A stretch of DNA of 64,000 nucleotides from Marinobacter maritimus (GCF_007671675.1 NZ_VCGW01000005.1:186001-250000), one strand, 5' to 3'. Counted from the stretch's first letter, positions 30,972 to 41,687 are shown. The notes: generated by a model from the letters alone, not told the origin. Numbers and translations are program-made.

Positions 30972-31118
30972 CAAGAAGGGCACCTTGTCACCATTTGATG
31001 CCTGGGGTGGCAGGTAAATTGCAAAAAGCATGGTTCAATTCAGGACTTCCGAATAATAGCAGTACTGTTTGTGCCAGCCACTAAAGCTTTTGTTACGACT
31101 CAGGTTTTCGACATTCAT
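30972..31118 (-). pseudogene. fghA: Remnant of S-formylglutathione hydrolase gene
   Basis: A broken N-terminal fragment of the esterase that finishes glutathione-dependent formaldehyde oxidation. From an ATG at 31118 (ribosome site GAGG) the frame reads MNVENLSRNKSFSGWHKQY and then stops at TGA (31037-31035), where FghA proteins have Cys in VLNC. In the same frame after the stop, MLFAIYLPPQASNGDKVPFL continues the FghA N-terminus; similarity ends near 30972, just before the AraC gene. So it shows a nonsense change plus loss of about 230 residues. It lies directly downstream of adhC, its usual partner. Confidence 0.85.
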
Positions 31119-31139
31119 GGGACTACCTCAAAATAACGA

Positions 31140-31162
31140 TCGCCCGCACAAGGCACGGGCGA
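31140..31162 (-). terminator. Hairpin after adhC
   Basis: A 7-bp GC stem (31140-31146 with 31156-31162) ten bases after adhC ends, followed on the minus strand by a T-rich stretch. It separates adhC from the fghA remnant. Confidence 0.6.
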
Positions 31163-31171
31163 CCATTTCGA

Positions 31172-32323
<1,152 letters not shown>

Positions 32324-32495
32324 TCAGGCAGAGGGTTCCGCCATTTGTTGGGGGCATTATATTCATTTCAAAAAAGGCGATAATCCCATAAAGTATCAAT
32401 TCACTTTTGCCATTGAGTAACAATAGTGAACACGCTTTCCAACGTAGCGCATTTTTTCTCTACGTATATTCCGGCGGCGCCCAAGGGGGCAGAAA

Positions 32496-33377
32496 ATGTT
32501 GATGTGGGAAGGGATTAGTGAGTTCGTGGCGGTGGCAGAGGCCGAGAGCTTTACCGCAGCCGCGAAAAAACTGGGCATCTCGACGGCTCAGGTTAGTCGG
32601 CAAGTCAGCGCACTGGAAGCCCGGCTATCAATCAAATTGTTTTATCGAACCACCCGCAAAGTATCGGTGACTGAAACCGGGCAAAGCTATTATCAACAAT
32701 GCCGGCAAGTACTTGATGGGCTTGAAGAGGCAGAGCGCTCGATTACCAATCTTCAACTCGTCCCCAAGGGCAAGTTGCGAATGACTGCGCCGGTGACCTT
32801 CGGGGAAAAAGTCATCGCGCCTCTGGTTAACGACTTTGTACTGCGTTATCCGGAACTTGAGGTGCAAATGAACCTGACCAATCAACAGCTGGACCTGGTT
32901 GCGGGGGGTTACGACCTGGCAGTGCGAATGGGCAAGCTGGAAGACTCCAGCATGATGGCCAAGCGGTTATCGTCAAGAACCCTGCATGTTTGCGCCTCAC
33001 CGGATTATCTGGCGACCTACGGGGTTCCTCACTCGCTATCGGAGCTGGAGCAGTATAACTGTCTGCAAGGCAATCTGGATTACTGGCGCTTTCAGGAGCA
33101 AGGCAAGCCTCGCAATATCCGGATCACTGGCAATGTCAGGTGTAATAGCGGGTGGGGCTTGCTGGATGCGGCCGTGAAAGGCATCGGCATTGTCCAGCTG
33201 CCGGATTACTACGTGCAACCTTCTCTGGATTCGGGCCAGCTGATCCCTCTTCTGGCGCACTATCAGGAGGCCGATGACGGCATCTGGGCTGTCTATCCCC
33301 ATAATCGCCATTTATCACCGAAGGTACGCATGCTGCTGGACTATCTGGACGAATCCCTGCAACCGGGAGCAATTTAG
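32496..33377 (+). CDS. LysR family transcriptional regulator
   Basis: A 293-residue regulator with the N-terminal winged helix-turn-helix (about 3-62, ITAAAKKLGISTAQVSRQVS-type) and a periplasmic-binding-protein-like effector domain (about 90-290). It is divergent from adhC with 196 bases between, so adhC is the natural candidate target. ATG at 32496; a second in-frame ATG follows two codons later. It ends just before a shared terminator with the tRNA gene. Confidence 0.93.
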   Translation: MLMWEGISEFVAVAEAESFTAAAKKLGISTAQVSRQVSALEARLSIKLFYRTTRKVSVTETGQSYYQQCRQVLDGLEEAERSITNLQLVPKGKLRMTAPVTFGEKVIAPLVNDFVLRYPELEVQMNLTNQQLDLVAGGYDLAVRMGKLEDSSMMAKRLSSRTLHVCASPDYLATYGVPHSLSELEQYNCLQGNLDYWRFQEQGKPRNIRITGNVRCNSGWGLLDAAVKGIGIVQLPDYYVQPSLDSGQLIPLLAHYQEADDGIWAVYPHNRHLSPKVRMLLDYLDESLQPGAI

Positions 33378-33393
33378 CGGGAATTGAAACGAA

Positions 33394-33427
33394 AAAAGCC
33401 GTTAGCTAAAACTAGCTAACGGCTTTT
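33394..33427. terminator. Bidirectional terminator between lysR and tRNA-Asp
   Basis: A perfect 14-bp stem (33394-33407 with 33414-33427), loop of six, with A/T runs on both flanks; serves the LysR gene on plus and the tRNA gene on minus. Confidence 0.85.
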
Positions 33428-33435
33428 CGAAAAAG

Positions 33436-33512
33436 TGGCGGAGCGGACGGGACTCGAACCCGCGACCCCCGGCGTGACAGGCCGGTATTCTAACCAACTG
33501 AACTACCGCTCC
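33436..33512 (-). tRNA. tRNA-Asp (GTC)
   Basis: 77 bases reading GGAGCGG at the 5' end and CGCTCCG-CCA at the 3' end, with a 7-bp acceptor stem, the anticodon loop CTGTCAC (anticodon GTC) and the T loop GGTTCGAGTCC. CCA is encoded. A terminator follows. Confidence 0.97.
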
Positions 33513-33646
33513 GCAAAAGTCATAACCGATTGCTTTTTAAGGCTTTGCAACCCTTCTTGAATTGCTCGGTAACAACGAGAGCGCATTATAAAGAGGTGCC
33601 TGATTATGTCAACGCCTTTTCTGAAATAATTCAGAAAGCCAGCGTA

Positions 33647-34678
33647 TTACATGGCATCAACCATCGCATCTTTGCCTTGCGCTGTTTTTCGATATTCAAT
33701 GGGAGTCATCTCCGACCAGCGTTTAAACGCACGATAAAACGTACTTGGCTCCGAAAATCCGGTCAGGTAGACAATCTCATCAATAGACTCGTCCGTTGTC
33801 GCCAAAAGCTGCCGGGCGAGGCGGTACCGGAAATCCGCAAGCACCTGGTTAAAACTGCTTTCAGCTTCAGTCAACCGTGTGCGAAGGGTGCGGGGCTTGA
33901 TATCCAGCCGGGTCGCCACCGCATCCAGTGTGACCTCACCGCTATCCAGCAACTCGGCAACAATCCGCTCCACCTGCCCGACAATATCCTTTTTCTCGAG
34001 GCGGGCAACCTGCTCGCTGGCAAAGCGCTCATGCAAGTCCAGAAGCTCCGGTTCCGCGTGAGGCGAGGCATGGGAAAGCAAGCTGGCTGGAAAGTACAGT
34101 CGGTTTTCTTTAGCACCAAATACCACGTCACACCCCAGCACGTCTTTCACATGGTCGTGCCCCTCATGACGTTGATGCTCAAATTCGATTCGCGAGGGGT
34201 GAAACTCGCCATCGGTAAGGGAGCGAAAAAACGTGATCAAACCCTGCACAAAACACTCATTAAAATGTTGGAGGCGACGAACATCATCCGAAGCGGCATC
34301 CAGCACCATACAGGCATCATCGCCTTCAATGAAAAAATCGGTGTTCGCAGCATCGCTGAGCAGGCGCTGATAATTCTTCGCTCGACGCAGTCCTTCGCCA
34401 AACGTCGGGCTGCTCAGGAAAAGGTATTCCAGAACCTGCCCCTTGTAGACAGGGAGAAGCTGGCCGAGATGAAGACCGATATCAGGATCACCGGACACGT
34501 CTTCCACGGCCTGCCAGAAAAACGTCTGAGCGCTGTGAGGAGTACGGAGCTGTTCGGTGTAAACATAATCCGCATTAATACCCAACCGGCTGAAAATGAG
34601 ATCGGTATCAATACCCTTCTTTTTCATCGCCTCGTAGATGAGGCGCAACATCACGCCTGCGTCACGTAGTTCTTGCAT
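33647..34678 (-). CDS. AraC family transcriptional regulator
   Basis: A 343-residue regulator with an arabinose-binding-like N-terminal domain (about 1-200) and a C-terminal AraC DNA-binding domain (about 240-335; VTLDAVATRLDIKPRTLRTRL and SIDEIVYLTGFSEPSTFYRAFKRW). GGGA precedes the ATG. It is divergent from the MaoC-domain gene, which it may regulate. Confidence 0.9.
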   Translation of the reverse strand: MQELRDAGVMLRLIYEAMKKKGIDTDLIFSRLGINADYVYTEQLRTPHSAQTFFWQAVEDVSGDPDIGLHLGQLLPVYKGQVLEYLFLSSPTFGEGLRRAKNYQRLLSDAANTDFFIEGDDACMVLDAASDDVRRLQHFNECFVQGLITFFRSLTDGEFHPSRIEFEHQRHEGHDHVKDVLGCDVVFGAKENRLYFPASLLSHASPHAEPELLDLHERFASEQVARLEKKDIVGQVERIVAELLDSGEVTLDAVATRLDIKPRTLRTRLTEAESSFNQVLADFRYRLARQLLATTDESIDEIVYLTGFSEPSTFYRAFKRWSEMTPIEYRKTAQGKDAMVDAM

Positions 34679-34986
34679 AAGGTCCCGCTTTGTATTTATT
34701 GGATACTACTTTGGCCCGGCAGACATACGCCAGAACACCCCAAGTCAATGCTTCGTCTGAACGGGTTTGCCAGACTACCAACCGGATTGATACCCAGTTC
34801 CGTGAGCTTTGGTTTTTGCGAGGCTTGCTCAAAGACCGTCTTATACTATCGTCTTACATTAGAGCATATCAGGCCACAGACTCACAGTTGTACCAGAATC
34901 CAGACATAACGGGCACCAGCATTCGTCATCTTTTGACAATCCTTCATGCTCCATCCATGAATACACCGGATATCAGGGAGAACACC
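34679..34986. other. Intergenic region between araC and maoC genes
   Basis: 308 bases without a supported gene. The only open frame is an upstream extension of the maoC gene lacking family similarity and a ribosome site. Promoters for both divergent genes presumably lie here; TTGCTC...TATCGT near 34825-34855 is a weak candidate for the plus direction. Confidence 0.4.
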
Positions 34987-35862
34987 ATGCCAAACACACT
35001 TGTTTACCAAGACACTCCACCGGCACTGCTCCCGCTTTTCGGCAAGGCTCTCCTGCCGAAAAAAGGCACGTCCGGTGTAGACGTTACAATTCCAGAACTC
35101 TCCGCTGAACTGCTTTGTGCGCACACCGTCAGTGATGACTTGCGTCAATACGAGCGCGTCTGTGGGTTCATAGCCAGCAATCACATACCCATGACCTGGC
35201 CCCACATTCTTGCATTTCCGCTCCAATTGAAACTGTTGACCGAAAAGGCCTTTCCACTACCGCTTCTGGGGCTGGTGCATCTGCGTAACACCATAACTCA
35301 GCATAGACCCATCGGAATAGGTGAAACCCTGAAGCTGGAAGTCCGCCTGGGGAGTCAGGAGCGCACCGGCCGCGGCATAGAATTCGGCATGATTACAACC
35401 GCCAGCTCCGCAGGCACCGTGGTCTGGGAGGAGACCAGCACCATGCTCTACCGCCAACCTGAAAAGCACGCTGAGCCAGGCGCAACATCGGCACCACCGC
35501 CGTTGGAGCATTTCCCGGATACGGCGGAGATCGAGGCGCCGGAATCCATCGGCCGCCAGTACGCAAAAGTTTCCGGAGACGGTAATCCGATCCACATGCA
35601 CGCATTGAGCGCCAAAGCTTTTGGCTTTCCCAGGGCAATAGCGCACGGGATGTGGAGCAAGGCACATGCACTGGCTATTCTGGAACAACAGAGTGGTTGG
35701 CAACCGGGACCGGTAAGAGTGAGCTGTCACTTCAAGAAACCGCTCTTTTTACCGGGCACTGCGCAGCTAAACTGGCGAACCGGAAAAAATGAACTGGATT
35801 ATCAACTGCTGAACGCCAGAGGCGACGCACCGCACCTCAGCGGGCACTTAGAATGGCTTTAA
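34987..35862 (+). CDS. MaoC-like hot-dog dehydratase
   Basis: A 291-residue double hot-dog protein related to (R)-specific enoyl-CoA hydratases. The hydratase-2 style motif lies at YAKVSGDGNPIHMHALSAKAFGF (about 195-217) with FPRAIAHGMW following, so Asp and His of the catalytic pair are present. The start at 34987 follows GGGAG by six bases; the frame is open 99 codons further upstream but without support. Probably acts in fatty-acid or polyhydroxyalkanoate metabolism. Its 3' end overlaps the convergent kinase gene by four bases. Confidence 0.85.
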   Translation: MPNTLVYQDTPPALLPLFGKALLPKKGTSGVDVTIPELSAELLCAHTVSDDLRQYERVCGFIASNHIPMTWPHILAFPLQLKLLTEKAFPLPLLGLVHLRNTITQHRPIGIGETLKLEVRLGSQERTGRGIEFGMITTASSAGTVVWEETSTMLYRQPEKHAEPGATSAPPPLEHFPDTAEIEAPESIGRQYAKVSGDGNPIHMHALSAKAFGFPRAIAHGMWSKAHALAILEQQSGWQPGPVRVSCHFKKPLFLPGTAQLNWRTGKNELDYQLLNARGDAPHLSGHLEWL

Positions 35863-37442
35863 ACGGCGCCCTCATCACTTGATGGGCAGGACGTTGTGCC
35901 GGCCGCGCCGGCAACGGGAAGCGTGAAGAAAAAACAGGCGCCGCCATCTCCCGGTCGCTCAAAACCTATTTCCCCGCCCTGCGCTTGTATCAGGGAGCGA
36001 CAGGTAGGCAGGCCAATGCCCATACCTTCGTCTTTGGTGGTATAAAACGGCAAGAACAGTTTTTCTTCTGCATCTTCAGCTAGCCCGATACCGTAGTCGC
36101 GAACCTCAACCCGGACATTGCCATCAGCTGTAACTCTCGCACTCACTTCCACTGGCGAGTCAGATTCCGCACTACGCGTAGCCTCTAGCGCGTTTCGTAT
36201 CAGATTCAGGGCAACCTGCTGCACCTGAACCGGATCTGCCAGAATATCGGGTAGATCCGCCGGCACAATCAGCTCAATCGCTCCATCATTGTTACGCGCA
36301 TCCACTTCTGCAAACTGACGCGTGTCCTCCAGCAGCGCTGATACGGAAAGAACTTCCTTACCCGTCGCCGGCTTTTTCACAAATCGTCGGATCCGGCGAA
36401 TAATCTCACTGGCGCGGTGAGACTGCGCCTCAATCTTGTCGAGGGTTTCCTGCAGTAAGGTCAGGTTCGGATTTTCAATAGACATCATCCGCTTGGACAC
36501 GCGAGCGTAATTTGCAATTGCCGTCAGCGGCTGATTTACCTCATGGGCAACACCCGCAGCCATCTCACCCATCGTGGTCAGGCGAGACGTGTGCGCCAGC
36601 TGATCACGCTGCTCCTGAACCAGCTCGCGAGCTTCATCGAGCGCCCGCTCGTTTTCCAGCTCAATGGTGATATCACGAAACACAACAACAGCTCCATGCA
36701 GTTCGTCACCATCGTGCTTGGGTGTGGAACGATATTCAGCGGGAAATCCTGTTTCGTCCGTACGCTGCATCCGGATATCGCGCTGGTTCTCGGCAATACC
36801 CTGACTACAGGTGGCGTGAACCGGCAGGCCAGCCGGGCACTCGGCTGCTGTTGAGAAGTGAGTGTCAAAAAAATTACGGCCGATCAGGCTCTCTACCGGG
36901 CACCGCATGATAACGGCTGCGGCAGGATTAGCGAACTCAATTGTACCGCGCTCATCAAGGCCGTAAATCCCTTCGCTGATGGAATTGAGAATGCGCGTCT
37001 GGTCGTTCTGAAGCTCCCGGTTACGCGCTTGCAACTCACGCTCAAGCCGGATCACGCGGGCGTGGGTCTTGACCCTGGCAATGACCTCAAGAGATTGGAA
37101 CGGCTTTGAAATATAATCGGCGCCGCCGAGCGAGAAGCCTTTTACCTTGGCTTGCAGATCATCCAGCGCTGAGAGGAATACAACTGCACAGTCGGAGGTA
37201 GCCGGATCGGCTTTGAGGCGTTGACACACCTCATAACCATCCATTTCAGGCATCATGATATCAAGCAGAATGACTTCAGGCTGGTGCCGGAGAGCAAGAT
37301 CCAGTGCTTTTTCGCCTTCATTGGCAATCAGGAGCCGATAGCCTTTGTCTTTCAGTGTCTCATAGAGCACTTTCAGGTTCTGAGGATTGTCATCCACAAG
37401 CAGAACCGTAACCTCTGCATTTTCACTGACAACTTCAGTCAT
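35859..37442 (-). CDS. Hybrid sensor histidine kinase with N-terminal receiver
   Basis: A 527-residue soluble kinase with domain order REC (about 10-125, phospho-acceptor Asp61 in LLDIMMPEMDG), coiled coil, PAS (about 147-265), HisKA with phospho-His300 in GVAHEVNQPLTAIANY and HATPase (about 395-510; NLIRNALEA, GIGLAEDAEE, GMGIGLPTCRSLI). No membrane segment. The order (receiver first) suggests it receives a phosphate from another kinase before signalling. It follows, on the same strand, a FixJ-like regulator gene encoded 46 bases upstream, so the two are likely a pair. Confidence 0.93.
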   Translation of the reverse strand: MTEVVSENAEVTVLLVDDNPQNLKVLYETLKDKGYRLLIANEGEKALDLALRHQPEVILLDIMMPEMDGYEVCQRLKADPATSDCAVVFLSALDDLQAKVKGFSLGGADYISKPFQSLEVIARVKTHARVIRLERELQARNRELQNDQTRILNSISEGIYGLDERGTIEFANPAAAVIMRCPVESLIGRNFFDTHFSTAAECPAGLPVHATCSQGIAENQRDIRMQRTDETGFPAEYRSTPKHDGDELHGAVVVFRDITIELENERALDEARELVQEQRDQLAHTSRLTTMGEMAAGVAHEVNQPLTAIANYARVSKRMMSIENPNLTLLQETLDKIEAQSHRASEIIRRIRRFVKKPATGKEVLSVSALLEDTRQFAEVDARNNDGAIELIVPADLPDILADPVQVQQVALNLIRNALEATRSAESDSPVEVSARVTADGNVRVEVRDYGIGLAEDAEEKLFLPFYTTKDEGMGIGLPTCRSLIQAQGGEIGFERPGDGGACFFFTLPVAGAAGTTSCPSSDEGAV

Positions 37443-37488
37443 ATAATAAAAGGCCGGTCAATAAGATAACCGCATAATGCCGGTGGTA

Positions 37489-38115
37489 TTACCGCGCGTC
37501 GATAAGGTTCTTTACGGACAGCACCATGCGGACCAGATGTGCCAGTGAATGGGTACCCATCTTGTGCATGACTCTGGAGCGATGAATTTCTACCGTACGC
37601 TGGCTGATTTCCAGCTCGATCGCGATGACCTTGTTAGCCTGGCCCTCTATCATTCGGTCCATGATTTCGTGCTCCCGAGGGGTCAGGCTCTTGATCCGAC
37701 GAACAATCTCCTGCTTCTCATCAAGCGTTTTACGCTGCTCCAGGTCCTGCTCCAGCGCAGCTTCAATTTTCTCGAGCAACGCCTCCTCACGGTAGGGCTT
37801 CTGGATAAAGTCTACAGCGCCTTCCTTCATGGCATCGACCGCCATGGGCACATCACCGTGCCCGGTCACAAAAATGATTGGCAGAATAGAGTGCTTCTCG
37901 TTCAGCTTCTTCTGCAATTCCATGCCATCCATACCCGGCATGCGGATATCCAGCACAATGCAGCCGGCCATCTTTTCGGAGTAATCCTTGAGGAACACGG
38001 CAGCATTCTCATAGGTCTTGACCAGCTTGCCATCGGACTTCAGTAACAGCTCCAGTGAGTCACGAACGGCTTCGTCGTCCTCTACCACGTATACAGTTTG
38101 CTGAATATCAGTCAT
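37489..38115 (-). CDS. FixJ-type response regulator
   Basis: A 208-residue response regulator with a receiver domain (about 7-120, acceptor Asp56 in VLDIRMPGMDG, Lys in FIQKPY) and a LuxR-type helix-turn-helix (about 138-202; LTPREHEIMDRMIEGQANKVIAIELEIS split by normal family spacing). FixL/FixJ-like logic with the kinase downstream. GGAG lies upstream of the ATG. Signal unknown. Confidence 0.94.
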   Translation of the reverse strand: MTDIQQTVYVVEDDEAVRDSLELLLKSDGKLVKTYENAAVFLKDYSEKMAGCIVLDIRMPGMDGMELQKKLNEKHSILPIIFVTGHGDVPMAVDAMKEGAVDFIQKPYREEALLEKIEAALEQDLEQRKTLDEKQEIVRRIKSLTPREHEIMDRMIEGQANKVIAIELEISQRTVEIHRSRVMHKMGTHSLAHLVRMVLSVKNLIDAR

Positions 38116-38154
38116 GGGCCTGTTCTCTCCTGTCTGTTTTATTGTGACCGCCGC

Positions 38155-40593
38155 TCAGTGAATTGACGGATCTTTTTGATCGTCACGGGCGTGGTGTTCC
38201 TGACGCTCGTGCTCGCGCATTTTCTCAAGCCGTTGCTGGATAATGCCAAAAACGCTTTGCTTCGGATAGCTGCCTTTACTGTCCACTTTCCCCGCTGGCT
38301 TGCCCAGCAGCAAAGTAACGGCCTCTTCAACATTCGAAACAGCGTATACGGCAAATCGGCCCTCACGAACTGCCTGAACCACTTCGCTATCCAGCATGAG
38401 GTTTTGCACGTTGTTCACAGGCACGATCGCGCCCTGGGTACCCGTCAGCCCGCTCTTGAGCTGACAGGTAGCAAAGAAACCCTCAACTTTCTCGTTCACC
38501 CCACCGATAGGCTGCACCTCACCAAACTGATTAACAGAGCCGGTAATCGCCAGATCTTGTCGCACAGGGATACCCGACAGCGAAGATATTAGCGCACAGA
38601 GCTCTGCCAGCGATGCACTGTCGCCGTCCACCTCGCCATAGTTCTGTTCAAACGTAAGGCTTGCAGAGAGGTGCATCGGATCTGTCACGGCAAAGTGGGA
38701 GGCCAGCCATGAGCTGAGAATCATCACGCCTTTGGAGTGAATATTACCGCCCAGCTTTACATCCCGCTCAATATCCATAATTCCGCCATCTCCATAATAG
38801 CAGGTCGCGGTTACACGGTTGGACAGCCCGAACTCAAACCCGCCGGTAGACAGCACAGAAAGCGCATTCACCTGCCCGACAACCGCACCCTCGGTTGATA
38901 CCAGCGTAGAGCCGTCACGAATCGAATCGTAAAACTGATCACGAATCCTGCTGCTGCGGTATTTGGCACTCTCCAGAGCACGCTCTACATGCACATCCTG
39001 AATCAGTTTGGCGCCAGCCTGCCTCGCCCAGAAGTCCGATTCGCGAAGCAGGTTGGCAATATTTGCCGCATGCAATGAAAGCCTGTCCTGATGCTCTGCC
39101 ATGCGGGCGCTGTATTCTATGATCCTAGCCACTGCCCTATTTGTGCAATGCAGAAGGTTCTTTTCTTTAACCACGCTGGCAATGAACTTTGCGTACATCA
39201 CCTGGCTGTCTTCCGAGCGGTACATCTCGTTCTCAAAGTCTGCTGTTACCCGAAACAGTTCAGCAAACTCAGGATCGTAATCCTGTAGCAGCATCCAGGT
39301 TTCGCGATCGCCGAAAAGCACGAGTTTTACATCCAGCGGCACACCCTGGGGCTCAATCGAAATCGTGCCGGAAAGCGTTAGCTCACGCTCAAGGGAGTTA
39401 ATCTGAATGGAACGGGCTCGCAGTGCTCTTTTAAGCCCATCCCAGACAAACGGTTGCTCCAGCATCTTGATGGCATCCATTAACAGATAACCGCCGTTGG
39501 CCCGGTGCAAGCTGCCCGCCCGAATCAGGGAAAAATCCGTGAACACGGTGCCCTTGTAGGTAACGTTCTCAACGTACCCGAACAGGTTGTGGTAGGTCGG
39601 GTTGTCTTCAACCACCATTGGAACTTCATTGGTTTTCTGGTGCACCAGAACGTTAACCAGATATCGCCGCGGCATCTTTTTATCCAGCGACGCGTAAGCA
39701 ATGGCTGCCTGCTCTTCGTTGTCGTCGAGAAAGATCTCAAGATTCTCAACCAGATCCGCCCGCACGGCCTCGAAGTAGGAAACCACATCCGGAAGGTTCT
39801 TGTAGGCCTCAATCAGCTCATCAATCTGGTGGCCGGATATACCCTCAAGAGTCTCCTTGTTCAGTGCTTGCTGCTTGTCGGCATACTCCTGCTCCCAGTC
39901 AGCCAGTTTGCGCAGCGCCTGCCGGAGCTTTTTCTCCAGCTTGTTGACCGAATCCTCAAACTTTTCCCTCTGTGCATCTGTGAGCGCCTTGAATGTCTCT
40001 GCGGTATGGGGCTTGTCACCTTTCATCGCCACCAGGCGGTAGCCACCAGGCGTTGTAATCGTAAGGCTGACTTTTTTGCGACGCGCCTGCGCGGCTACTT
40101 TCTCAAGCTCATCTTCCTGTTTCTTTCCATACTCCTCCTTGAGCTGCTCGGAGCGCTCCAGAAAGCTGTCACTGTCGAAAGTCTGTGGAATAACCTTGAC
40201 CAGCCGGCTCATGAGTTTTTCCATATCCTGCTTCAGCCGCACACCCTTGCCCGCTGGCAACTGCAGCAGCTTGGGAACCCGCGGTTCTTCAAAGTCGGCG
40301 ACATAACACCAGTCGTGACTTTGCTGATCGGTATCCAGGTGATGCTCAAGGTAGCGCAGCATCATTGTGCGCTTACCCAGGCCGTTACGGCCCACGGCAT
40401 ACACGTTATAACCTCCATGGGGCATGGCCAACGCAAAGCGTACCGCTTCCTGAGCCCGGTTCTGACCTACGATTTCAGCCAGTGGCTCCAGTTGTCTGGT
40501 GGATTTGAACGGCAGATCTTTCAGAACACAGGGTTTGTAAAGCTGATGCAGAGACAGTGACTTCAAGGTTGGGTCCTGTAACGGTTGACTCAT
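38155..40593 (-). CDS. Lon-like ATP-dependent protease (S16)
   Basis: A cytoplasmic AAA+ protease of the LonB-like branch. The 812-residue protein starting MSQPLQDPTLKSL shows an N-terminal domain, a degenerate Walker A (VGRNGLGKRT near 70), a helical insert, the AAA core (GGYLLMDAIKMLEQPFVW) and a C-terminal Lon protease domain with the Ser-Lys dyad: Ser in GDSASLAELCAL and Lys in GVNEKVEGFF. A longer form from GTG at 40674 is possible; neither start has a strong ribosome site. Confidence 0.9.
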   Translation of the reverse strand: MSQPLQDPTLKSLSLHQLYKPCVLKDLPFKSTRQLEPLAEIVGQNRAQEAVRFALAMPHGGYNVYAVGRNGLGKRTMMLRYLEHHLDTDQQSHDWCYVADFEEPRVPKLLQLPAGKGVRLKQDMEKLMSRLVKVIPQTFDSDSFLERSEQLKEEYGKKQEDELEKVAAQARRKKVSLTITTPGGYRLVAMKGDKPHTAETFKALTDAQREKFEDSVNKLEKKLRQALRKLADWEQEYADKQQALNKETLEGISGHQIDELIEAYKNLPDVVSYFEAVRADLVENLEIFLDDNEEQAAIAYASLDKKMPRRYLVNVLVHQKTNEVPMVVEDNPTYHNLFGYVENVTYKGTVFTDFSLIRAGSLHRANGGYLLMDAIKMLEQPFVWDGLKRALRARSIQINSLERELTLSGTISIEPQGVPLDVKLVLFGDRETWMLLQDYDPEFAELFRVTADFENEMYRSEDSQVMYAKFIASVVKEKNLLHCTNRAVARIIEYSARMAEHQDRLSLHAANIANLLRESDFWARQAGAKLIQDVHVERALESAKYRSSRIRDQFYDSIRDGSTLVSTEGAVVGQVNALSVLSTGGFEFGLSNRVTATCYYGDGGIMDIERDVKLGGNIHSKGVMILSSWLASHFAVTDPMHLSASLTFEQNYGEVDGDSASLAELCALISSLSGIPVRQDLAITGSVNQFGEVQPIGGVNEKVEGFFATCQLKSGLTGTQGAIVPVNNVQNLMLDSEVVQAVREGRFAVYAVSNVEEAVTLLLGKPAGKVDSKGSYPKQSVFGIIQQRLEKMREHERQEHHARDDQKDPSIH

Positions 40594-40811
40594 TGGCCGG
40601 TCATTGTAGGTTTTGCGGACCGGTCTGTCGCGCCCGAGGAAAAGAATTGTAGTAAACGTTTCCAAAAGCGTCACTTTGTGATGAAAATCACGTTTTTGTC
40701 GGGGATCATTGTCCGGATCTTTGTCCGCGCACTACACTTACTCTCACGACCATTGTGCTTTAGTCCTATGGCGAGTAATAACAACGACAAAACTTGAATG
40801 GATGCCGATCT

Positions 40812-41189
40812 ATGACGAGTGACTCCACCGATCGCAGGATCAAGGATCGCTACCCGGCTTCCTGCCTGAGAGTGCAGGTTCACGAGCGGGGAATTTTCAG
40901 CCGCGGCAAGCCCCCTGCATCAGCCACTTGCCTTGATCTTAATCGCTACGGCATGGCGGTTCTCTATCCACGCCCTGTTGAACCGGGCACGCGTTTGCTG
41001 ATGGATTTCGAAGGCAAATATATCAATGAATCGAGCGTGTGCGCCCAGGTTGTGGAGTGTCGTCCCTTCCAGACCGGTTACAGGGTAAGCGTGCAGTTCA
41101 GCTATTGTCTCAATAAAAAGGGATATTCCAGAGCTGTGGATAATGCCCTGTCACGCATTGAAGGCCTCTATAACCGGTTCGCCAATTAA
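40812..41189 (+). CDS. PilZ domain protein
   Basis: A 125-residue cyclic-di-GMP receptor-type protein. The start chosen is ATG 40812 (MTSDSTDRRIKDRY); an upstream TTG at 40794 is less likely. PilZ signatures are an RxxxR-like DRRIKDRYPA near the N-terminus and DLNRYGMAV about 35 residues later, followed by a beta-barrel. The partner process (motility, surface attachment) cannot be named from sequence. Confidence 0.8.
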   Translation: MTSDSTDRRIKDRYPASCLRVQVHERGIFSRGKPPASATCLDLNRYGMAVLYPRPVEPGTRLLMDFEGKYINESSVCAQVVECRPFQTGYRVSVQFSYCLNKKGYSRAVDNALSRIEGLYNRFAN

Positions 41190-41196
41190 CAAGTTT

Positions 41197-41667
41197 TCAA
41201 AACAGCCCGGCATCCAGGCTGGCCGCAACGTACATTCCCAGCTCACGGCACTGATCTTCAAACTCATCCCGGTACTCGCCACGACATAGCAGAGGCTGCT
41301 GCACAACTTTCCAACGGAGCCCTGTTGTGATGCTCTCGATGGCGCGCTGTGTTCCAGTGCCATCATGGCCCGCGCGAATATAGTAGGCAAATGGCAGCCC
41401 TTGGGTTTTCTCCAGACAGGGATAGTAGCTGCGATCGAAGAAATCCTTCAAAGCGCCGCTCATGTAGCCGAGGTTTTCAGTGGTGCCGAGGATAATGGCG
41501 TCACAGGCGAGAACATCATCCGGGCCGGCATCCAGTGGCGCCAGCACGGTTACTTCAACGTTTTCAATATCTTCATGGTCTGCACCCTGTGCAACAGCGT
41601 TGCGCAGGGTGAGGGTATTCGGGGAGGGCGCATGGGAAACAATGAGCAATTTCTTTTTGCGGTCCAT
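41197..41667 (-). CDS. Flavodoxin-like NAD(P)H-dependent oxidoreductase
   Basis: A 156-residue flavodoxin-fold protein. The FMN phosphate loop is SHAPSPNTLTLRNAVAQGA (about 10-28) and the isoalloxazine-binding segments are GTTENLGYMSGALKDFFDRSYYPC and AYYIRAGHDGTGTQRAIE. A strong GGAGGT precedes the ATG. It is adjacent to recA on the same strand without a clear functional link. Confidence 0.88.
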   Translation of the reverse strand: MDRKKKLLIVSHAPSPNTLTLRNAVAQGADHEDIENVEVTVLAPLDAGPDDVLACDAIILGTTENLGYMSGALKDFFDRSYYPCLEKTQGLPFAYYIRAGHDGTGTQRAIESITTGLRWKVVQQPLLCRGEYRDEFEDQCRELGMYVAASLDAGLF

Positions 41668-41687
41668 AACGCACCTCCCGGGCTGTC

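Noticed and set aside
33530..34669. Long plus-strand frame opposite the AraC gene
   Set aside because: The minus-strand AraC regulator is clearly real with full domains; the plus frame has no recognisable content.
39505..40560. Long plus-strand frame opposite the Lon-like gene
   Set aside because: It mirrors the Lon coding strand and has no family features.
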